From contig NC_081408.1 in NCBI RefSeq assembly GCF_030272615.1, positions 306,122,450 to 306,186,449 on the forward strand: a stretch of 64,000 nucleotides of DNA. Reading direction: 5' to 3'. Source of the DNA: Cryptomeria japonica. Lineage: Eukaryota; Streptophyta; Pinopsida; Cupressales; Cupressaceae. The notes below the pieces were generated by a model. It did no database searches. It was given only the letters and a program-made list of their open reading frames with translations, and was not told the DNA's origin. Below, one piece after another: positions 1-10,533 of the stretch (positions within the stretch are counted from its first letter, which is position 1; each line of letters opens with the position of its first letter). Both the position numbers and the translations under genes were made by a program.

Positions 1-603
1 TACTGACTCTTGACTAACCATAAGGCAAGGACACTACATGGTTAAGACAATAGAGCCAACATATATCTCTTGGTCAAAGGTACCAATTACACCACCACAA
101 GATGACTAAACCATAGACCAAAATATCACAATAAACACTTGCAAGGATAGCTAAATACATCAAGTCCGCACTCAGACAATCTTTGAGAATATCAACATCA
201 TAAGCACTTGCAACATCATTGACTGAAAAAAAATGAAATAAAACACTCTTGCAGCAGTCACATTATTCAATTCCCAAATCAATGTTCCATCAGAAATGAA
301 ATCCACATTATACATTCATCTGGTTATAACATGAATTCCAACAGGCATTTAAATCATTTTCAGAATATATCCAAAACTACCAATTTGAATCTCTAATTCA
401 TGCCTTAATTTTCATTGATAAATTTATTAACCACATAATAAAAATCACATGAAAATCATATTACATCACACAATACCACTTTAAACATTCCATTTATAAA
501 ATTTAAGTTCTTAGCACTAACCGGTTTGGAGAGCGGTGAGGGCTCAAAGCTAAGAGGGGGTCAAACCAACCCGCAATTGTGTTGCTACTGGGGGCAATAG
601 ACA

Positions 604-885
604 CTACCCATCAGTAGTGCTGCTACCACTAGTAACAGCCCTACTAACTGGTGGCTACCGCTACCAACCGGTAGCACTGCCACTACCAACCAGTAGCACT
701 GCTACCAATCGGTAGTAGTACTATCGACCGGTAGTGCCCACTACCAATCGGTAGTGGTACTACCGACCGGTAGTGCCTAGTACTAACCAGTAGTAGTACT
801 GCCGACCGGTAGTGCCCACTACCAACCGATAGCGGTACTGTCGACTGGTAGTTCTGCTACCTGCGGGTAGTAGACACTACCGACC
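604..885. repeat. Degenerate palindromic minisatellite
   Basis: About seven imperfect copies of a unit of roughly 40-44 bp. Each joins two halves of the form ACTACCRAYCGGTAGT, itself a near palindrome. The direct repeat therefore also forms many inverted repeats and could fold into a ladder of hairpins. It is much more GC-rich than its surroundings. Copies differ mainly at the central RAYCGG bases. Confidence 0.75.
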
Positions 886-2154
886 CACATGATGAGTCAA
901 GCCCATCATGGGAGCGGTAAAGTCCATAAGAGAGGCACAAGAAACATGCCTCCAAGCATTCTAAAACCAAAAAGACACAAAATCAATAACCAAGGGACAT
1001 TCCATTTCTAGAATTATTTCACGGGCACACACATATAGTGCCAATTTCCAAAATTTCAAGGAGGAGTTTACCAGCAAGGTAAATGGTGAAATAAACACAC
1101 TGGAAAGAATAGCTAGCCAATTCTTGACAGTATAGAAACAAGGATGCACCTAGCAAACCCAAACTAAAATTCTTTCTTTCAAAAGAAGAGGTAAATCAAG
1201 AAGTTTTTTGCTATGAACAAATAACACATAGCAAGAAGAAATGATCAATTCCTTTCCTGAATGCAACCATATGCTAATAGCATCACAAAATCAACTATAT
1301 TAGGCAATCTTTCTCCCATTTCAACATTCCAAGAAGAATCTACAGGCAGATTGCATAAATTTCCACACATAGGAAGCAAACTGAAAATTTCAAAAACAAA
1401 TTCAAAACAAGAAGGAAACCTCCAACCTTGAAGCAATTAGCAAGCAGAGAGATGAAGCAAATCCAGTCTTGTAACTAGGTCGAATCTCTAGCTCCTCTAG
1501 AAAGTTTTCCAGAAATATTTTCTTCTCTCCAAAATTTCTCTTCTTCCCCTACCGTGAATGCCCAGAATGGATGCCCAAAATATCTTTTAACATAAGCTTC
1601 TAGGTTAAAGTTCTCATCCAATCAAATTTAAAATATTTTAAAACTAAAAGGCAATTAGATTTATTTCTTTCCCTAGAAATAATAATTCTTTCCAATGATT
1701 AAATTAAAAAAAACCAAAATGGAGAAAAAAAAAGGGAAGCTTTTATTTATTTCTTTTTCCATAAATACTTCCTTCAACATAGTATTTAACCTTTTTAAAT
1801 GGCTAGGCAATTTATTTATTTCACAAAAATATCAATGCAACTTTACACAATAAATTAAGCCATTTAACCATTTAATCTAGCAATTCATCAATTTAATAAT
1901 TCAATAATCATAGAGCATAATAATTAAATGATTACGCCAACACAAGATAGCATCATCCATTTAAATTAAATAACCATTTAAATAAACAGAAACAACCAAA
2001 ACCAAGATAGATCAAACGACGACTCTCAAATGACCAAACCAAGGCACCATGACATGCATAACAGCCAGACAGGGAAACACAACCGACTGACAACACTCAC
2101 ATGAGTGTAACTGCAGTCAAGCTAGGGTACAACAACTATATCCTCCACTCCCAT

Positions 2155-2158
<4 letters not shown>

Positions 2159-2212
<54 letters not shown>
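2159..2212. repeat. (TA)n microsatellite
   Basis: About 27 uninterrupted TA units. The Ile/Tyr-rich ORFs crossing it are artefacts of the repeat. Confidence 0.95.
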
Positions 2213-2219
<7 letters not shown>

Positions 2220-2675
2220 CATGCTTAGACTTGTGAAACCAGATGGAGTTGATACCCCGTACCTACCCGGTACTTGTACCTGCAATGTCATGCACCAAAG
2301 AACCACACGTGCATATAGACAATATACAGACAGACACAGTAAACACATCGATAAAGGATAATCATGATGTTCCTTGTCTCACTGGAGTGAGTGAAGGAAA
2401 ATCATCCCCTCACATCCCAATACACTTGCAAACATGCAACATATAAATAACACATCGCAATATAAGGAAAAAGTGTTAGTCCATGATAATGATCCATAAA
2501 AAATAACATTACTCATAAGCACTGAAATACTGCATAAAATCATACACCATAATTCCAGATAAAGTATGAAATAACATCGCATAATATCCGAATCAAAATA
2601 CAATAATGTTCCACAGAACAGTCACTGAAGTAACTCAAAACATACAAAAGAGGCTAATCAAGGAGGGGTACTACA

Positions 2676-4364
2676 ATTGTGATGAGCTTCTATATTTAGC
2701 AATGGAATGAGCACAATTAGGCATGAATCAAGGGCATGAAAGAAAAACCACCAAAGAGAGCCCTAAATGAGTGTGAAATTGTATGAGGATACAATTTACA
2801 ACACTACAAGAATGATTAAGGTTAGGGGAGAATTAAATCCCTCTCAAATTGAGGAATATACCCAACAAAGTAAGAAAGACGTTGAATTTTAAGTCAATAT
2901 TACTCTAGAGGAAGGGAGAAAACCGGTCCAAGATAGTGCTTGCTTCTATTACCAAACTAGGGTATTCTGCAACTAATTTAGACACCATCAAAACACAATA
3001 TGAGGAATCTTTTATAACTAAAGAGAAACTAGAGAAAGTGCATTTTGGATAATGATTTAGCACAATGTGTAAAACTTATGCAATTTGGGCTATGGCCTCA
3101 ATAACTAACAAGCCCCAAGTAGCAAGAAGTATCAAATATTTCAATTGAAACTCAATTTTTAAAAAGCTATCATATACTTATACTCCACAAGCAACATCTC
3201 TTATTTTAAATACTACCCTATATAGTGGGGCTACTACCAAGAAGCTCTGAGCTAATTATGACAAGCTTCAAGCACACCACATAAGATTAATGTTATAATA
3301 TAATAAAGTATATTATTTATTGCCATCCCCTTAGAGCATTACTATAGCAGTATTTTTCACTCCCCCAATTTTAACTCAAACTAAGAAAAATAAGTAATAT
3401 CCTCAAATATTAAGGAGTTGGAGTAACAATTGAAAGAAGCAAAGAGGAAATCAAGAAGAAAAATGATTTACTTGGTTGATGATCTAATTGGTCACAAATC
3501 GTCTAAGATTTTAGGAAATCATCAAGAAACCTGGGAAGATTATAATAATCTAAATATTTCATATACCAAGTATCTGTAAAATCAAGTGAGTCTAAAAGAC
3601 ATAGTAAATTAGTGGATTCCTAGGGTCTTAATTATGCAATAGGTTGGCTTGCCACTATTGTTTAAAAAAATAAATTATGCAATAGGTTTATAAATGTGCT
3701 AAATATTATCCTAGCATTCTAGATAATTGTACAACTATAAATGGGATGGTAAGTTTACTAGGAGAGGTCACAACTTATCTATTAAATATAGAACAATAGG
3801 TGAGGAGTAAATTAAAGAGGCTATTCAAAAGAGAATTATGCCTAGCATTTTTTATAAAAATGGGATTATCAAGCCACTTGACCTATGTAAAAGTGAATTT
3901 GGTATAGTATTTCCTACTTTGTATTCATTCATTTGTGCTATTGATGAACCATATTTTAAATAATTGAATAGACATTCAATGAAACTTTTGAATTTGAACC
4001 AAGCTCAGATAGTTTTAGCAATAATGCAACCATAATTCTAGATACTAAATAAATTTCTCATGTTGATAAGGTCTATAAGGTTTATCATATTAAGGATATA
4101 TAGAAAATATTTATGCATACTGGGTTGAAAAGTATAGAGTACATGCAATTTTTCATTTTAATTAGTCAATAGGATTCAAAATTAGCATCTAACATAGTAG
4201 ATGATAATATAAATAACACTTTTGGTCTTCAACAACTTTTTCAACACTTTGTTTTTTCAATTTCAAGTTTTGGCCTATGTGGCATATTCGACATCAAGTT
4301 TAATTTTCTCCAATGGCCCCAATAGATTTTGTTGATGGTTAAAAGTGAATATTATTTTGAAATA
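2676..4364. other. Unclassified AT-rich intergenic DNA
   Basis: No ORF, terminal repeat or RNA gene could be recognised. It is stop-rich in all frames and reads like old decayed transposon DNA. It ends at the left target-site copy of the SINE. Confidence 0.5.
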
Positions 4365-4376
4365 GGCTTCCCTCTT

Positions 4377-4591
4377 CTATTTTTTTTTTAGTCACTCAGG
4401 GTATCCCCGGGACTCAGCCCAATGACACTAGTTTCCCATTTTGGGGTGAGCTAAGGCGAGACTAGTCCCTAGAGATGAGCTAAGCAGCTCGTTAGTGAAG
4501 CCCATCAGTTGAATCCAAGTCTCAGAGTCAAACCCGAGACCAATGGGGAGAAAACCCACGGTCCAAGCCAACTCTGCTACTTGTCTGGGCT
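4377..4591 (-). mobile_element. tRNA-derived SINE with 12-bp TSDs
   Basis: Read on the minus strand this 215-bp insert has a perfect Pol III A box, TAGCAGAGTTGG, at 4568-4579 (consensus TRGYNNARNNGG). A B box, GGTTTGACTCT, lies at 4524-4534 and differs from GGTTCGANTCC at two positions. The 33-bp spacing is normal for a tRNA-type promoter. The 3' end is an A-tail (poly-T at 4380-4389 on the plus strand). The insert is bounded by direct copies of GGCTTCCCTCTT at 4365-4376 and 4592-4603. Promoter boxes, tail and duplication together make a full-length SINE retrotransposed by LINE machinery. The family is not identified. Confidence 0.85.
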
Positions 4592-4603
4592 GGCTTCCCT
4601 CTT

Positions 4604-5579
4604 ATATTTTAATAGAATATAAAAGGTGTTAATTGTAAAAAAAGTCAAATGATTCACATAGTTGAGATAGGGAGCCTATGTGCTCACCTTTTGTGTTCAA
4701 AGATATTTTTACCTAATTATAAGGGGTTCTAGAAAATTGTAAAGGGGCTAAACTTTTACTTAGAGAAGTCAAGTCTTAATTAAGAAATAGGAAGATCAAT
4801 TTTGTGAATCAAATTCTCTTAATGAAATATTAGGGATGTCTTATCTTGAGGATTGTTAAGTAGAATTGCATTTGTAGGATGCATTACTATAAAGCATTAA
4901 TTAAAATTATCTATTGAAATGATTTATTTTATTATTAAGGAACATTTATGAAATTGTATGTCTTTGTAGCCAAAGTAAGGAATCAATCTAAGCAATCAAT
5001 GTGGTCAAGTTCCAAAATAATTTAAAATGATAAATCACATAAGTTTTCATAAATTTATTCATAATTATTCTATGTTCTCATTGTTTTGATTTGATAATAT
5101 GCAAGTATTTTAGCCAAGTATTGCATTAATCTTGTATATCCTTATTTTATTAAATGTGAACACAAATATCATTTCAATGTCCTATCATAATTGTTGATAA
5201 ATTGTTGATATTGAGTAAAGTATAACTCCTTAGGTCCTCTAGATCCTAAAGAGTAGAGGAGGTCAATTTTAAAGTTGTCTCATGTTTGTTGGCCAACTAC
5301 TTGAAGTCTTTGAGCATTATATTTGACTATTCTTTCGAGTTTCAAGAAATGAATCAAGGGAATCAACATGGTTCATGTCTTGGGTTATTTTTTATTTTTG
5401 TTCTAGATATAATCCAAGTGTTGGATGCATTTTGTTTTATTTTTCTTCATAAAGAATTGAAGTTTTAGGTTATTCTCCATAGTGTGTTAAGAGAGGTTTT
5501 ATTTAAGTACATTAAGAGGGAATTTTATCATTGTTATTTCTCTTATATTTTTTTAATATTTTATTAACATATTTTGTGT
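4604..5579. other. Unclassified AT-rich DNA before the C1 LTR
   Basis: No domain or terminal repeat seen. A short ORF at 5286-5468 has no recognisable product. The 5' boundary of the C1 LTR could lie in this stretch. Confidence 0.4.
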
Positions 5580-6207
5580 TAGTAAATCAATTTATATTAA
5601 TCTAACAAGTCCTAGAAGTTTTATGTGAATGTTGTTCTAATCATGTGCAAGATTGATGTCTTGGCCGACCTAGAATATTATGTTTCCCAGAAGACAATAT
5701 TTATATTGTGTTTATTTGATTGTGCTAGTATGAAAAATCATGGTATTGTTATTAAATATATGCAAGATTGAGAAGGATCTGATTATTAATGTTGTGAGAA
5801 GTGTGTTGGTGTTGAGGCACCAGATTTAGTCCAATTTTTGCAGTGTGTATTACAATGGTGGATTCCCTTTCTTTCTTTCTTTATTTGACAGTGATACTTT
5901 TTCTGGGTAGTGAGCTCTCCTAGAATGAGCATTATGGCAATGAGCCACCCTTTGTAAAAATTACCTTAATCGATGTTCCTTAATCCATGTTTTATATTGA
6001 GAACTAACATTTTTTGTGGTTTTTTCGTTCTTGGGTTTTCCATGTCATATCTAGTGTTCATTGTGTGATCTATTGTATGTCTATGTTTCATGCTATATCT
6101 GTGTTAATTAATTTTATTGGTTACTCTAGATGTGTGAAATCATAGAATAAATTATTTAAGCCATCAACAGATCCACCCCTCCCTCTTAGTTGCCCACATA
6201 TTCAACA
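5580..6207 (+). mobile_element. Copia element C1, 5' LTR (3' portion; start uncertain)
   Basis: The right end is fixed by TTCAACA at 6201-6207, followed at once by a primer-binding site. The part at 6020-6051, a TTTTTTCG stretch then GGGTTTTCCATGTCA, matches a short module found near the 3' end of other Copia LTRs in this window. The LTR start could not be found: the expected partner LTR beyond the C1 PPT near 37180 is not recognisable. The left coordinate is therefore approximate. Confidence 0.5.
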
Positions 6208-6222
6208 ATTGGTATCAGAGCT
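6208..6222 (+). other. Primer-binding site of C1 (initiator Met tRNA)
   Basis: TGGTATCAGAGC at 6210-6221 is the standard plant Copia PBS, complementary to the 3' end of initiator Met tRNA. It starts two bases after the LTR end and fixes the element as plus strand here. Confidence 0.9.
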
Positions 6223-6270
6223 TTGGTTTCTCAGAGAAGAGACTAATTGTTTGAGGTAGATGCTGATCTG

Positions 6271-6597
6271 ATGGCACATAAACTGACTATTCCTATCTTT
6301 GAAGGATCTGACTATAGTTTCTGAAAAGTGAAGATGAGAGGATACCTAATCTCTTTGGGATACAACACTTGGAAAGTAGTGGAATCTAAGTATTTTCAAC
6401 CAAAAAAATATTCTTACCACTCCAAATGAGATTCAAGCTTATGAAGATAATGAAAAGACAAGGTATGTTATCTTTAGTGCTTTATCAAAGATTGAATTGA
6501 CCTAGATTATTTCATTGAATACTGCTTATGAGGTTTAGAAAAAGTTGAGAGATATCTATGAAGAAAATGACTAAGTTAAATTATCAAAGAAGCTAAC
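6271..6597 (+). pseudogene. Copia C1 gag, N-terminal part
   Basis: The start is the ATG at 6271, 50 bp after the PBS. The translation follows the Copia gag N-terminus: MAHKLTIPIFEGSDYSF, then KVKMRGYLISLG (TGA replaces the usual Trp codon between them), then TRYVIFSALSKIEL and KKLRDIYEENE. There is one frameshift in the A-run near 6407 and several in-frame stops. The reading stops abruptly at the edge of repeat H (6598), preceded by CTAAC. The gag continuation is not downstream here. It lies in opposite orientation at 51018-50770 and then 40725-40106. Gag would form the particle; this copy cannot. Confidence 0.85.
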
Positions 6598-7018
6598 TGT
6601 GATGCCCAAACTTTTGGGCAAAAAAATGGAACAACAATTATTTTTTAAATGCTAAAATACTTGTGATCTACGTTCACTAGATGTGATAACTTAGTTAGTT
6701 TCACTAAAGGATATCTTAAGTGAAAACATGAATGGATCTCTTAATGCGAGTGATACATTATTTTGTCTAACTAGAAGGCTTAGAACTTATCACAAGAGAT
6801 TTAATAATCAAATTAGATTTTATTTAATTTACTTAACAATTACAATAATTTCCATTATCTAAGATAAATAAATTAATCCTATAAAGTCAACACAACTTTT
6901 AATAATTAATTAATTTGCCCAAGAAATTTTCCAAATTTAATTATATTAAGAGTTAATATTAATCCCTTATAATATTTAAATAACCCCAAAATTCATTAAA
7001 TTAACATTAATACAAATT
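6598..7018. mobile_element. Giant LTR H, terminal segment
   Basis: Begins TGTGATGCCC and carries the near-terminal hairpin TGCCCAAA-CT-TTTGGGCA. The reverse complement of the same end occurs at the right end of H2 (30098-30121). The preceding CTAAC (6593-6597) pairs with CTAAT, the reverse complement of 51019-51023, as a 5-bp TSD if the middle of the window is re-inverted. The LINE inserted after 7018; H resumes at 12706. Confidence 0.75.
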
Positions 7019-10000
7019 GCCTTTTAAGTTTGTACCCATGTGGTTTAGGGATCCTTCTTTTCTTTCCCTCCTGCGACAATGGTCAGGAGAGGCTCCATTC
7101 ATTAGAGGATCTAGAATGTTTCAGATTGTCAAGAAGATTAGATTTAAAAAAAAATATATCAGGGAGTGGAATTCTCTGCATTTTAAGAATATCTTTGAAG
7201 AAAAGCAAAGGATCTTGGATATGATTGATGTTTTGAATAGGCATGTGATTCTTCATGGTATGGGTTCTAGGGTGTTTGATGAAATTAAGTCTCTTAGGAG
7301 TGAGTTAGAAGAAATTTTGGCAAGAGAGGAGGTATATTGGAGACAAAAATCTTGAGAGCTTTGGTTAGCTGATGGGGATAAAAATACAAAAAAAAATCAT
7401 GCTACCACTAAAATGAAAAGGGTCAGGAGTAGGATTTCATGTATTCAGGATTGTCATGGGAATATTCTTTCTGAGGTAGGGAACATTGCTAGGGAAGCAG
7501 TAAATTTTTTTAAGAATCTTCTTTCATCTAAGAATATCAATGTCTCTAACAATATCTCTTCTCACATTCCCTCTCTAGTTTCTCCCGATGACAATAAAAT
7601 GTTGATGTCAACTTTTTCATTAGATGAGGTTAAGGGGGCTATTTTTTCTATGAATCTGAACAAGGCACCTGGGCTTGATGGATTCACTCCTTTATTCTTC
7701 TAGAAATGTTAGGATTTTGTGGGTTCAGATGTTCTTTTGGCTCTTGAGGAAGCTAGGCAAAATAAGTCAATCCTTAAAGAAATGAATACTACCTTGATAG
7801 TTATTTTGCCTAAGAAGGAGGACCCTAAAACTTCTGCAGATTTTTGTCCTATAGCTTTATGTAACACCCTCTACAAGATCTTTGCCAAAGTGATTTCTAT
7901 GAGATTGGCCAAACTTTTACCAAAAATAATCTCCCTTGAGCAAGGAGGTTTTGTTCCACAAAGGGAAACTTCTGAGGGGGCTATAGTTGCTCACGAGGTT
8001 TTACATTCGATTTCAGTTTAGAAATATCCTACCATGATCCTTAAGCTAGATATGATGAAGGCTTATGACAGGGTCAAATGGAGTGCATTAAAAGTTGATT
8101 TGTCAAGGTTGGGTTTCTCTTTGGCTTGGATAAAATGGATCATGTCTTGTATCTCCTCGGCTAGATTCTTGGTTCTTGATAATGGGTCCCCTTGTGGTTT
8201 CTTCCACTCTTCTAGGGGTCTGAGGCAAGGGGATCCTTTGTCCCCTTTCTTGTTTATATTATTAGCTGAAGCTTTGAGTTGGGCAATCATATCAGTTCAA
8301 GTGAATGGTTTATGGAAGGGTATCAAAATTCAAAACTTTGATTAGAGGATTTCCCATTTCCTTTTTGCTAATGAAACCCTTTTATTTGGTAGTGCATCTT
8401 TGAAGGAGGCTAGAGTCATAGATCAAGTGGTTAGGAATTATGTTTCATTTTCAGGTCAAAAGGTCAACAAGGATAAATCTAAGATATTATTCTTAAACAC
8501 TCACTCTTTGATTTAGGATAAGCTTTAGAAGTTTTAGGGTTTCCAACTTGGGGATTTCCCTTGCAGCTACCTTGGGATCCTCTTTTTTGTTAAGAAGAAT
8601 AAGGTGGGTTTTTGGGACAACGTAATTTCAGGGGTTTCAAAGAAAATCTTGTCATGGAACCATAAATGGCTCACCATGGCTAGGAAAATTGTTCTAATTA
8701 AGTCTGTGTTGAATGCGGTACCAATCTATTTAATGTCAATTCTAAAAGCTCCCAAGGTTGTCCTTGTCAGTTTAAAGGATACTCAAAGATATTTTCTTTG
8801 GAATAATAATAAGAATGGGAAATCTAGGATCCCTTGTTAGCCTAAAATAAGGTTTGTCTTCCTAAAGAGCTTGGGGGGTCTAGAATTCAAAGTTTGGAGA
8901 ATCAGAATCTGGCTTTGGGGGCTAAGCTAGTGTGGAAATTGTATGATAAACCAGATTCCCTTTGGGCTAAGATCATGTTTTCCAAGTATCTTCATAATGG
9001 AGTTAGAGAGTCTATTTTTCGTGCCTCTAATTTGCCCTCGAGGTCGGCTATTTGGAATTTTTTGGTGAAATGTAGAAGTGTCTTGTTGTCGTCTCTTTCT
9101 TGGGTTGTGCACAATGGTAATAAAGTTAGATTTTGGGATGATTCTTGGAATGGCTACTATCCTTTGGATTCCATTAGGGATTGGACCCCATTAAAATCAA
9201 TCCTTCTGGATAGTTGGGGTTTTTTTTGTCTGATTATTTTGATGTTGTACATAATGGGCAAGTGAAGATGGCTAAATGGAAATTAATTGATTGTCTGAAT
9301 GTTATTCCCAGCCTAAAAGCAGATTTTTGTACTATCCTCAAAGATAGAATTATCATCTTGTCTAAGAGGGAAGATGAGCTTATTTGGACTAAGAGCACAT
9401 CTGGCAAGTACTCTGTGAAAGATGGATATAATTCCCTTATGCTAGCTAAGGACTTTTCTTCTTGGCCTTACAAATTATTCTAGCATCCAGCTTGCGTTCT
9501 GAAGGCTAGAGCATTTGCTTGGCTTGCTATACAAGATAGGGTTCTTACTGGGATGAGATTGGATAGGATGGGTTTGTCTGTTGTTTTCCCTTGTGTTTTG
9601 TGCAATAAGAATTTGGAATCATCCTCTCACTTGTTCCTTCATTGTGATTTTACCTTTGGATGTTGGCAATGGCTATTTGAGAAACTAGGATTGTCCTTTG
9701 TTATTGGCAATGACCTTCTCTCCCACTTTAGAGCCTAGCCTATCTTGTTCTCCTCATCCTATTATGCCTATCTTTGGCTCATCTCTCCATCGATTATCAT
9801 TTGGAACATATGGTTAGAAAGAAACAATAGGATTTTTAGAAAGTTATATGCTTCACTTTCTGACATTTTAGTCCAGATAGAGGCTTCTATCTCAGAGGTG
9901 GCTTTGTCATATATTCATAAGAATTTGGAAAATCTGACATCATTCTCTCATTGGGATGGTAGGATTACAAGGACATGGAAATATCTTTCTGCCATCCCTT

Positions 10001-10533
10001 CTCATGGGTTTGTTGCAAGAGGTCTGGCTATTAGTAATAAGAGACTTGCTGCTAGATGGGATCCTCCTCCTCTGGGTCATTTCAAGCTTAATTTCGATTG
10101 GGCTTCTAGGGGTAACCCGGGTTTGGCTGGGGTTGGTATGGCCATTTTTTACCACAATGAAGTCCTAATAGCTGCTCAATGTCATGCCCTTGGTTCTCAG
10201 TCAAACAATTTTGCTGAATGTCAAGCTTTGTCCCTTGGGATTGATTTGGCCATTTCTTTAGGGATTAAAAATCTATTGATTCAGGGGGATTTGATAGTCA
10301 TCATTCAAAGTGTTTTGAGTTGTAAGAGTAATTGTTGGCACTTGAAGTACATTATAGATCATATTTTGGAGAAATTGTCCTTCTTTGATACTTTCTCATT
10401 ATCTCATTGTTTTAGAGAATTGAATAAGCTGGCAGATTTTCTGGCTAATATGGCAATTGACACTGGTGCTCATCATAAGATTGTGGAGGTGTGTGATATT
10501 CCTCAAGACATTATTCTCGGGTATTTGATCTAA
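7019..10533 (+). pseudogene. LINE ORF2: reverse transcriptase and RNase H, degenerate
   Basis: Domains in order: linker after the endonuclease (7019-7355); RT (about 7413-8500) with NKAPGLDGF, LDMMKAYDRVKW (motif A) and GLRQGDPLSPFLF (motif B); a zf-RVT type region (about 9380-9740) with LKARAFAWL and CxxC/HxxxC residues; and RNase H (10084-10480) with FDWASRGNPG, AECQAL, QGDL and LADFLA, so its acidic catalytic positions are still readable. The RT active site normally read FADD is FANE here (near 8366-8377), so polymerase activity is lost. In-frame stops occur at about 7353, 7701, 8019 and 8343, with frameshifts near 8880 and 9230. The protein would have copied its own RNA at the insertion site. 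Confidence 0.9.

Larger units (their letters stand above)
1..2675. mobile_element. Part of a long LTR-like repeat (left end outside window)
   Basis: An AT-rich noncoding stretch ending in GGAGGGGTACTACA at 2662-2675. Read from the minus strand the end is TGTAGTACCCC, a common plant LTR start of the TGTRRTRCCC type, also used by element D (TGTAATACCC) and one end of H (TGTGATGCCC). Like the H repeats, it has a TA microsatellite (2159-2212) and a GC-rich block (about 530-900). No long ORF is credible; the short ones at 961-1436 and 2101-2603 have no recognisable domain. The second terminus and TSD lie outside the window, so the call rests on one terminus and overall composition. Confidence 0.4.

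Noticed and set aside
604-885. CRISPR-like regular repeats
   Set aside because: No unique spacers of constant size; repeats are adjacent and palindromic, and the DNA is from a plant.
2101-2361. 86-aa ORF
   Set aside because: Spans the (TA)n microsatellite; no protein features.
7030-7224. 64-aa alternative-frame ORF
   Set aside because: Shadow of the LINE ORF2 frame, which carries the recognisable motifs.
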